From NCBI GenBank assembly GCA_046760905.1, contig JBHIFB010000083.1, positions 1 through 13,433 on the forward strand: 13,433 bases of DNA. Reading direction: 5' to 3'. A model generated the notes under the pieces. That model ran no database searches, had not been told where the DNA came from, and was given only the letters and a program-made list of their open reading frames with translations. The position numbers were made by a program, and so were the translations under genes. Each line of letters starts with the position of its first letter. The stretch's first letter is position 1. Of the stretch, positions 1-6,036 are shown in pieces. The stretch comes from JBHIFB01 sp046760905. Its GTDB lineage: Bacteria > Gemmatimonadota > CAZMKB01.

Positions 1-1595
1 AACGGATTGGGATAATTCTGAAGAAGCGGTGGATCGTTCTTTTTCTCAGCGATGTTCAGATAATCCTCGATACCTGTCCCTTCGCCGGTAGTGTATGAGT
101 AGGTTGAATCGGGTGCCGTCCCGGGATCATGTGCGTGATTGCCTCTCTCATCCGAAGCGGTCATGTAATAACGAACTGTATTTTCGGGAGGCTGCCCGGG
201 TATTTCGCCGATGTAGAGACTCCCCCCGGCATAACGGCATGAGACCTTGCCTGAATCTCCTCCTTCTACACGATAGCTGATCTCAACAGAACTTATGCTC
301 AACGCATCATCCCATGAGTGTACTCTCACCTCCTGACCAATGCCCGGCTCGACAATCCCAGCAGGTCGCATTACCGAGAGAACGTCCGGAGGTATCGTAT
401 CGGGCGACGAGTGATTGATGTAGACATTATTCCTCTGGAGCATGTTCGAGATGACGAGGTCGGGATCACCATCGCCATCGACATCACCACGATCAGCCCA
501 CGTGCTAATTGTGCTTGCATCCTGAGGAAGCCTCTCCGAGGTCGCATCCATAAATTGACCGGTTTCCGTGCCGGTCAGAAAGAGGCTCTGCTCGTATTTG
601 GATATGAAAACATCCATCGTACGGTTACAATCGAAATCGGCTACGACGGAGCCAGTGCCCTCATCCGCGGTGTATGGGAGATCCGGAAAGAGAGAATCGG
701 TCTGATCGAGAAAGAGCAGATCATTATTATTGATGAAAATTCTATCCCCGAAAAAGCCCCTGCTGAAAGTGGCCTGGACGATGTCCAGATCGAGATCTTG
801 ATCAACATCAGCCGTGCAGAGTCCCCTGGATTTCATCGTATCAGCGCTGGCCGGAAGGTTTCCCGCCATCTGAAAAAATGCATTTCCCTCATTGCCAAGG
901 ATGACACCAGGGGAGATCTCGAAAACCACCACGATATCCAAATCTCCATCTTTATCAAGATCTTCCAGAAGACCTTCTCTCGCTTCCTGCTCGATTGGAG
1001 GAAGCTGGCCCTGGGTAGACTCGGTGAAGAATCCACAGCCATCATTTAAAAGAAGAGAGGCATCTGAGTGAGAGATGGTCACAACATCGAGATCGCCATC
1101 CGTGTCGAGATCCCCTACGAGTGCCGTTCTTGCCCCTGTCACATCCGGTAGACGAGAGGCTGTTTCATCCGTAAACACGCCCGATCCATCGTTGATCAAC
1201 AAGGCATTCGTCGGGGAAATATTGCAGACGAAAAGGTCGCAGTCACCATCGCCATCGAAATCGCCCGGGATTATCGAATACGTTTGATCCATTAAGACCG
1301 GTAACCTCTCAGCAGTCTCATCCTGGAAATGCCCGGTCCCGTCGTTAATATTAAGCCGATCCAGTGCCCCTGGAAGCCCTGTGTTCGAGACAACGATATC
1401 TAGGTCGCCATCCCCATCCACATCAACAAGCAGAATACGATTGCTCAGATCGCTCCGGTTTGGAAGCCTCTGTGACGATTCGTCAGTGAAGTACTGCTGG
1501 CCCATCAACGGTAATGCAACCAAAGACATAAAAAGAAGGAGCATGAAAAACCGGGGCCAGCCGCCGAGCGCCTTTGAAAAATCAGTCTCATACAT
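1..1595 (-). CDS. Secreted FG-GAP/VCBS repeat protein, 3' end missing
   Basis: The frame is open for 531 codons from ATG 1595 to the left edge with no stop, so the C-terminus lies outside the window. A signal peptide is visible (hydrophobic FFMLLLFMSLVALPL at residues 16-30, ending near MGQQ). Seven calcium-loop motifs of the D-x-D-x-D-G-D-x-D type start near residues 58, 112, 162, 212, 263, 320 and 371. Spacing is about 50 residues, each blade also carrying an F-x-D-E-T-x-x-R-L-P-like strand. This is the pattern of a seven-bladed integrin-like propeller; the fifth and sixth loops are degenerate. An Ig/fibronectin-like segment follows (about 405-505), then LLQNYPNP, the start of the C-terminal sorting tail typical of FCB-group secreted proteins. 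No clear Shine-Dalgarno precedes ATG 1595. An in-frame ATG at 1640 lies inside a hairpin and is less likely. Role inferred: secreted or surface-attached binding protein; ligand unknown. Confidence 0.88.
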   Translation of the reverse strand, partial: MYETDFSKALGGWPRFFMLLLFMSLVALPLMGQQYFTDESSQRLPNRSDLSNRILLVDVDGDGDLDIVVSNTGLPGALDRLNINDGTGHFQDETAERLPVLMDQTYSIIPGDFDGDGDCDLFVCNISPTNALLINDGSGVFTDETASRLPDVTGARTALVGDLDTDGDLDVVTISHSDASLLLNDGCGFFTESTQGQLPPIEQEAREGLLEDLDKDGDLDIVVVFEISPGVILGNEGNAFFQMAGNLPASADTMKSRGLCTADVDQDLDLDIVQATFSRGFFGDRIFINNNDLLFLDQTDSLFPDLPYTADEGTGSVVADFDCNRTMDVFISKYEQSLFLTGTETGQFMDATSERLPQDASTISTWADRGDVDGDGDPDLVISNMLQRNNVYINHSSPDTIPPDVLSVMRPAGIVEPGIGQEVRVHSWDDALSISSVEISYRVEGGDSGKVSCRYAGGSLYIGEIPGQPPENTVRYYMTASDERGNHAHDPGTAPDSTYSYTTGEGTGIEDYLNIAEKKNDPPLLQNYPNP

Positions 1596-1610
1596 GATGC
1601 AAGTTGAGGC

Positions 1611-1644
1611 CTGAATACCCCGCCGCTTGGGGCGGGGCATTCAG
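1611..1644. terminator. GC-rich hairpin between two minus-strand genes
   Basis: CTGAAT (1611-1616) pairs with ATTCAG (1639-1644) and CCCCGCC (1618-1624) pairs with GGCGGGG (1631-1637). There is one A/C mismatch between the two stems and a six-base loop. It sits 32 bases past the stop of the lipoprotein gene and 15 bases before the ATG of the FG-GAP gene. No T-tract follows on the minus strand, so it may be a U-less terminator, an mRNA 3'-end stabiliser or an attenuator. The helix is seen directly; its role is inference. Confidence 0.55.
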
Positions 1645-1676
1645 GTAACGATGAGCCGATTCTGTTTGATGCTCTC

Positions 1677-2459
1677 TTACGGAAATTGCACGCACCAGGG
1701 TCTCGTTTCCCCATCCTCGCCATCCAGCCTGCAGGGCGGCCAGCCTCCCGGCGGAAACGGCGGTTCAGGGTTGAAGACCAGCATCAAGTTCGGCGGGAAA
1801 CCACCACTCGCAGATTCCCAGAAGTTGATTCCGCATGCATCGTCGATGGGGAAGATGGCCGGCCCGTCCCAGCTGTTTACAAAGATAGCATCGTGGTAAC
1901 CGGAAGGCATACCTGTGACGGTAATTGTGACCCAGAAGTACCACAGGCCCTTATCGAACGTCATCGGACCCCATTCGATCTCGATGATGTTAGAGTGAAG
2001 CTGAGGCACCGGCTTCCCCTCCTCGCACTGAGTGAACGCGAGCCAACCCCAGAGGTCAGTTGGCATGATGGGACAGTTCTCATCGGGACCAGGCAACTTT
2101 GCCAGCCAGACGAAGACCATACTTTCCTGCGTACTCCAGCAGTAGTTCTCCCACAGCCAGTCCTCGTAAAATTCGAACTCATCGACCCACCAGCAATCGA
2201 TGAGAACCGGGCAGAGTCCGCCTTCGAGGTCGAGATCGGAAGCACTCAGTTCACCCTTGTCGATCAAACGGGAGATGTCCTCCTCTGAGACAGGGATGGC
2301 ACCGAAGTCCTTGATCTCCACTTTAGCGGGATTGTCAACTGTCGGCAGACCGAAGACATTATCGTAAACCTCATCCCCGGTCCCGACCGGATTCTTGTGA
2401 GAACCGCCGCATCCCCAGCAGAAAGCGACTGCAAGCAGCAAAACAGTGAGTCTTTTCAT
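1677..2459 (-). CDS. Trp/Cys-rich lipoprotein, family unknown
   Basis: This 260-residue protein begins at ATG 2459, six bases after a GGAGG; an in-frame ATG at 2615 would add 52 residues ahead of the signal peptide and is rejected. The N-terminus MKRLTVLLLAVAFCWGC reads as a lipoprotein signal with Cys17 as the lipidated residue, although the lipobox (CWG-C) is degenerate. The mature part has eight further cysteines (83, 89, 107, 129, 145, 209, 243, 256), enough for four disulfides. Tryptophan is very frequent (16 in 260), with clusters such as DCWWVDEFEF and WLWENYCW. A Pro/Gly-rich stretch (PEPPFPPGGWPPC) closes the protein. I do not recognise the family. A disulfide-stabilised beta-rich outer-surface domain is a guess from composition. 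It lies between two secreted-protein genes, with 341 bases separating it from the subtilase upstream, so it probably has its own promoter. Confidence 0.82.
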   Translation of the reverse strand: MKRLTVLLLAVAFCWGCGGSHKNPVGTGDEVYDNVFGLPTVDNPAKVEIKDFGAIPVSEEDISRLIDKGELSASDLDLEGGLCPVLIDCWWVDEFEFYEDWLWENYCWSTQESMVFVWLAKLPGPDENCPIMPTDLWGWLAFTQCEEGKPVPQLHSNIIEIEWGPMTFDKGLWYFWVTITVTGMPSGYHDAIFVNSWDGPAIFPIDDACGINFWESASGGFPPNLMLVFNPEPPFPPGGWPPCRLDGEDGETRPWCVQFP

Positions 2460-2465
2460 GTGAAA

Positions 2466-2470
2466 CCTCC
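2466..2470 (-). promoter_or_regulatory. Shine-Dalgarno of the Trp/Cys-rich lipoprotein
   Basis: GGAGG on the minus strand lies six bases before ATG 2459. This places the start directly at the signal peptide and excludes the longer open frame that reaches back to 2615. Confidence 0.8.
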
Positions 2471-2770
2471 GCTTGAAGTGAAACTCCAGAGAAGCTTTGC
2501 CGGCCTTTCCCCCGGTATTTGAAGCTTTTTGTGAGAGACCCGTCCATGGACTTATCGCGCTATGCTTCAAGTCCCTCGGCAGGCACAGAACTCTCCTGGT
2601 CGTTGATGTCGCCAACGCCCCGGTAGCGATCCTGAGGGCATGGCCCTGGCTTGAATCCTGTACCTATCTATCAGGGAGAAAAGCCCGGTAGCGTTCCCTG
2701 TGTTTAATACTGTTCAGATCGATTTTTTACGAAATTGAAATGCTATTCAGCGAGAATTGCATCGAGGCGT

Positions 2771-2794
2771 GACATCCGGTCAGTACCGGTCGTC
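2771..2794. terminator. Weak stem-loop after subtilase stop
   Basis: CCGGT (2776-2780) pairs with ACCGG (2785-2789) across a CAGT loop. It is extended by GAC/GTC (2771-2773 with 2792-2794) through a two-by-two internal loop. It begins five bases beyond the subtilase stop. No T-run follows, so a termination role is only possible. Confidence 0.3.
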
Positions 2795-2799
2795 AGCTC

Positions 2800-5616
2800 T
2801 TACCGTTTATCATGTCCCGGCAGGATTGTGAAAACGAAACTGTCCTTAGCGATCTCTCCCCCATCTTCTGCTAGGGCTGTCAACTCACAAGTCAGCGTCA
2901 TGGGTGGCGCCCATTCCAGCACCGGGATCTTAAGGTTCGGGAGGGTGATTCGGCCATATGGCAGAATTATGAACTCTCGCGGTCCCAGAGCGTGGTATAC
3001 ATAATCTCCACATGCGAGGATATCAACCTTTCCAAGAAATGTTCTATCCTCCCCCGTGAGATTCTGGGCCACTGCCCCGAATCGGAGTGTGTCTCCCACC
3101 TCCACCGTACTGTCCATGGGAACGATAGCCTCCCCGTCAATATACCTCCAGTCGAGGAGCATCACATCATCAATGTACCAGCCTTCCCTGGCGGAGCTGC
3201 CGTCTGTTCCGAACCTGAACCTGAATCTTGCATTCCCCTCGATTCCCCTCAGGTCGAAACGTAGATAATCCCAGTCGTGACTTCCGGCAATACAAGGCAT
3301 GCCCGAGGGAAACGGGCCCTCGGAATACGGGTGGATCTGGTACTGATAGCCGCCTACCGGTTCGATCAAGTTCCACTGACCTCCGTTTAGCCTCATTTCG
3401 ATTATAGCTCCGTCCCATGAGAGATATTCGTTGTAGACCTCCACATCCATCCAGTGCCAGAGGATCAGTTCCCTGTTGCCATCGAGTTCCACTGTGGGGG
3501 TCTCTAGAGCCGCATCGAGATAATCACCATAGCTCCCCTCCCCCCAGGCTCCGCATTTCCAGCTCAGGGAACCCGTGGGTGTGTGATTCCTGGATTCACT
3601 GTTGTGCCACTCGTCTCCGTAACCCGGCGTGACGGCATAGTGGGACCATCCCTGATAATCACCTTCGAAATCGTCGAAGAAGCCATCTGAGAGTTCAACG
3701 TCAAAACGAATCGTTTCGTCCTCGACGATATCCACCGCTTTGCGGAAGGACTCGTACCCATTCGCCTTCACACCAACGACAAAATAGGTATCTGCGGGAA
3801 GGTAGTCGAAACGGTAATAACCCTGCTCATCCGTAACCACCGTCCGGAGAGGTGTTCCCTGAATCGATACATAGGCATCTTCTATGCCCTGTGAAGACAG
3901 ATCGAACACATTCCCCTCGAGGGATCCTGATGGTACTCTCTCGAGCGGGAAATCGAGAGCGTAGGTGGTGTCTTCGTCGAGTATGACCTCCTCCTCGATC
4001 GGCTCATAGCCGAATACATTCGCTTCGAGTGTGTAAGTATGACCACCAACGAGGCTCAGAGAGTAAAAGCCTCCCTTGTCCGATTCGACCTCAATGGGTG
4101 TATCCACAACAAGAACTTTGCCCCTTAGGAACTCCCCCGTCTCTGAATCTGTGAGATGGCCTTCCACAATACTGAAGTTACCAAGGAGCTTCGCCGCTTC
4201 CAGGACGTCTATTCGTCCCATGCCATAATCATTGTCCTCTCCCGCCGGTCCAAGATCGACCGCACTCAGAAGTAGTGCCTCTTTTATCTCGTCAGATGAG
4301 GCGTCCGGAGCGAGCTGTCTGAGGAGCAATACCGCACCGGAGACATGCGGACAGGCCATCGAAGTTCCACTGAGTGTGATGTAACCGCCCCCGACAAAAG
4401 CCGACCGTACATAGGACCCTTGAGCAACGACTTCGGGCTTGAAGGTGAGGCTGTCACAGGATGAGGGACCCCTTGAGGAATAGGGAGCAATGTTGATCTG
4501 ATCCTCGAGCAGTGCTCCCACCGAAAACGCATTCACATCGCTGGTGTTTCTGTCCGCCGGAGTTCGGAGCGTCATGGGTCCTCGTTCCCCCTCGTTGCCG
4601 GCACCGAAAATGATTACCACCCCGGCGGCCTCGGCACCATCAATCGCATCCCAGAAAGTCTCGTCACAGGGTTGCACGTCATGAAAGATCGGGCTTATTC
4701 CCCATGAATTATTCGCAACATCCGGTACATCATCAACTGTCTCGGGATCACCGTCCGGATCGGCGACCCACTGAAGTGCGGCAAGCGCATCCTCTATGGT
4801 TGTTTCGATATCAATCCTGTCTATCACCGCGGCCGCGATCCATTTCGCCTCGGGAGCGACTCCTATGCTGTCACCCATCACCGGATCAATTCCCACCATT
4901 GTGCCCATGGTGTGGGTACCGTGGAACCTGGAATCGAAGGGAAAATCCGTCTCAGTCACGGGATCGAACCAGGCCTCATCAGGAGAGACCCCTTCGTCCA
5001 GACCCCTCCACCTGGATGCGAGGGCAACGTGGTTTCCATCGACACCTGTGTCGAGGTTACACGCCAGCCTTCCCCAACCCGTCACGCCCTGTGCCCACAG
5101 AAGATGAGCATTGATGGCACGGATGCCGGGTTCTATTTCTCCCCTGCTTGTGGTGACAGCTTGACCTGTCTCCACTGGTTCGATCAGGAATAGCCTCTCG
5201 TCCGGGTATATGTTCTCCACATCGAATCGGTCCTCGAGCTCGAAAAGTACCGCGGGTTCGCATTCGACCACAACGGAGTTCGAGATCCAGAACCCCTTGA
5301 AACCATCGACCCTCCCACGTTCCATCTCCGTTTTCAGGTAAGCAAGTACCGGTGCCTGAGTTGAGAGTGCTTTCCATTTTAAACGCCGAACGACAGTCTC
5401 GTGCCATGATCTTCGGTCAGCCCTCGCCGCAGCGAGCGAATCCTCGAGGGCCTCCAGATCGATCCTCTCTGACAGGTGCGCGATTGCACTGACCCGCTCG
5501 CGGGGCGGAAGTTGCGAAAGCAACGCGCGAAATCCTGGCTGGATCTGACCGCCAGAGAGCGGAGCCGTGAAAAAGAACAATACAATTAAGAAACCGAATG
5601 TGATTTTTATGCGCAT
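2800..5616 (-). CDS. Secreted S8 subtilase, bacillopeptidase F-like
   Basis: Serine endopeptidase of 938 residues. In order: signal peptide (1-23); I9-like propeptide region (about 30-148); S8 catalytic domain (about 160-478); two carboxypeptidase-regulatory/CnaB-like beta domains (about 482-560 and 564-642); a MAM/immune-inhibitor-A-like jelly roll (about 646-822, ending GWYIDDVMLLDW); and a C-terminal Ig-like domain (about 830-934). The triad is Asp189 (NLDTGVDGNH), His232 (FHGTHTMGTMVG) and Ser419 (SGTSMACPHVSG), with oxyanion Asn341 (GAGNEG). HGTHTMGTMVG with APEAKWIAA and NNSWG is typical of bacillopeptidase F relatives. All key residues are present, so it should be active once the propeptide is removed. 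No QNYPNP tail is present, unlike the left-edge gene, so the export or anchoring route may differ. The start has only a weak AAAGG 12 bases upstream, but a strong promoter precedes it. It is divergent from the DPP-IV gene. Confidence 0.95.
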   Translation of the reverse strand: MRIKITFGFLIVLFFFTAPLSGGQIQPGFRALLSQLPPRERVSAIAHLSERIDLEALEDSLAAARADRRSWHETVVRRLKWKALSTQAPVLAYLKTEMERGRVDGFKGFWISNSVVVECEPAVLFELEDRFDVENIYPDERLFLIEPVETGQAVTTSRGEIEPGIRAINAHLLWAQGVTGWGRLACNLDTGVDGNHVALASRWRGLDEGVSPDEAWFDPVTETDFPFDSRFHGTHTMGTMVGIDPVMGDSIGVAPEAKWIAAAVIDRIDIETTIEDALAALQWVADPDGDPETVDDVPDVANNSWGISPIFHDVQPCDETFWDAIDGAEAAGVVIIFGAGNEGERGPMTLRTPADRNTSDVNAFSVGALLEDQINIAPYSSRGPSSCDSLTFKPEVVAQGSYVRSAFVGGGYITLSGTSMACPHVSGAVLLLRQLAPDASSDEIKEALLLSAVDLGPAGEDNDYGMGRIDVLEAAKLLGNFSIVEGHLTDSETGEFLRGKVLVVDTPIEVESDKGGFYSLSLVGGHTYTLEANVFGYEPIEEEVILDEDTTYALDFPLERVPSGSLEGNVFDLSSQGIEDAYVSIQGTPLRTVVTDEQGYYRFDYLPADTYFVVGVKANGYESFRKAVDIVEDETIRFDVELSDGFFDDFEGDYQGWSHYAVTPGYGDEWHNSESRNHTPTGSLSWKCGAWGEGSYGDYLDAALETPTVELDGNRELILWHWMDVEVYNEYLSWDGAIIEMRLNGGQWNLIEPVGGYQYQIHPYSEGPFPSGMPCIAGSHDWDYLRFDLRGIEGNARFRFRFGTDGSSAREGWYIDDVMLLDWRYIDGEAIVPMDSTVEVGDTLRFGAVAQNLTGEDRTFLGKVDILACGDYVYHALGPREFIILPYGRITLPNLKIPVLEWAPPMTLTCELTALAEDGGEIAKDSFVFTILPGHDKR

Positions 5617-5692
5617 ATATGAATAGAACCTTTCACGCGGAGAAAATGGTGGAAAATCCCTAAATCTTAGATTTTACTTTCTTTTATATATA

Positions 5693-5721
5693 ATTTTACC
5701 ACAAATCGAAAAGTAAGTCAA
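5693..5721 (-). promoter_or_regulatory. Sigma-70-like promoter for the subtilase gene
   Basis: On the minus strand TTGACT (5721-5716) is followed by 17 bases and TAAAAT (5698-5693), one mismatch per hexamer. Transcription would begin near 5686, giving a leader of about 70 bases before ATG 5616. Surrounding DNA is AT-rich, as expected for a strong promoter. Confidence 0.7.
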
Positions 5722-5770
5722 TTCAGAGGGCCGATTGTCACTCCCCTTAAAAATATCTCACATTGCACTA

Positions 5771-5800
5771 TTGCTGGCACATTCCTGCAGGCGGTATAAT
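5771..5800 (+). promoter_or_regulatory. Candidate upstream promoter P2 of DPP-IV gene
   Basis: TTGCTG (5771-5776), an 18-base spacer and a perfect TATAAT (5795-5800). It lies about 240 bases before the DPP-IV start, so it would give a long leader. It sits between the two arms of the 9-base inverted repeat. Confidence 0.5.
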
Positions 5801-5903
5801 CCAATCAGCAATCCGCTGACTTACAAATGACAATCGACTACGGCCTGTCCAAGGAGTTCGATCGGGGAAATCTGTGCGGATGATAGATTCTCTCTTGTCT
5901 CCA

Positions 5904-5932
5904 TTGACAAATCGGCTCGGTCAGAATAGAAT
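5904..5932 (+). promoter_or_regulatory. Candidate proximal promoter P1 of DPP-IV gene
   Basis: Perfect TTGACA (5904-5909), 17-base spacer, TAGAAT (5927-5932). Expected transcription start is near 5939, giving a leader of about 98 bases to ATG 6037. This is the best-scoring plus-strand promoter in the spacer. Confidence 0.68.
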
Positions 5933-6019
5933 GATTTATGCTTTCACGTTGAGATGGTACTACCCCTGCTGATCACTCCCGGCGATGCGGCAGATGAAGG
6001 CTGATCGTTGCCCCGGTCT

Positions 6020-6024
6020 GGAGG
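6020..6024 (+). promoter_or_regulatory. Shine-Dalgarno deciding the DPP-IV start
   Basis: GGAGG abuts an ATG at 6025 with zero spacing, which is too close for initiation. The next in-frame ATG at 6037 is 12 bases away and starts directly at the Lys/Arg-rich n-region of the signal peptide. The second ATG is therefore preferred, though the spacing is long. Confidence 0.6.
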
Positions 6025-6036
6025 ATGGACTTTAGT

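Larger units (their letters stand above)
2460..2799. other. Gene-free spacer with small repeats
   Basis: No convincing gene is seen on either strand. The stretch holds two copies of CCCGGTAGCG (2619-2628 and 2684-2693, 65 bases apart), both followed by similar T/C-rich bases. It also holds two copies of GAAGCTTT (2491-2498, 2521-2528), a palindrome AGGGC-ATG-GCCCT (2635-2647), and a CAGGGA/TCCCTG inverted pair (2672-2677 with 2695-2700) that encloses one CCCGGTAGCG copy. It should contain the promoter and leader of the lipoprotein gene, but no hexamer pair stood out. A minus frame of about 34 codons ending at 2560 is open but unrecognised. Confidence 0.5.
5617..6036. other. Divergent control region, subtilase / DPP-IV
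   Basis: This non-coding stretch separates the two peptidase genes. It is AT-rich near the subtilase (5660-5720). It carries one minus-strand and two plus-strand sigma-70-like promoters, listed separately. A perfect 9-base inverted pair, CGATTGTCA (5732-5740) and TGACAATCG (5828-5836), brackets the upstream plus promoter and could be paired operator half-sites. An 18-codon ATG frame at 5827-5883 has no ribosome-binding site and is not called. Confidence 0.6.

Noticed and set aside
318..1049. Long plus-strand open frame (243 codons) antisense to the FG-GAP gene
   Set aside because: It is in exact codon register opposite the repeat protein; the repeated GAT/GGC/GAC codons read as ATC/GCC/GTC on the other strand and so avoid stops. 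It has no domain sense and no ribosome-binding site.
1686..2288. Plus-strand open frame of 200 codons
   Set aside because: Antisense to the lipoprotein gene, which has a signal sequence, a Shine-Dalgarno and plausible composition; the plus frame has none.
2460..2615. Upstream extension of the lipoprotein frame to ATG 2615
   Set aside because: The extra 52 residues precede a clear lipoprotein signal, and GGAGG at 2466-2470 fits ATG 2459.
2618..2700. Possible cyclic-di-GMP riboswitch suggested by GGTAGCG strings
   Set aside because: The conserved AAAGGC-type core and tetraloop receptor of the GEMM fold are not present in order on either strand.
5827..5883. Eighteen-codon ATG frame just downstream of promoter P2
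   Set aside because: No Shine-Dalgarno, no recognisable peptide, and a length expected by chance.
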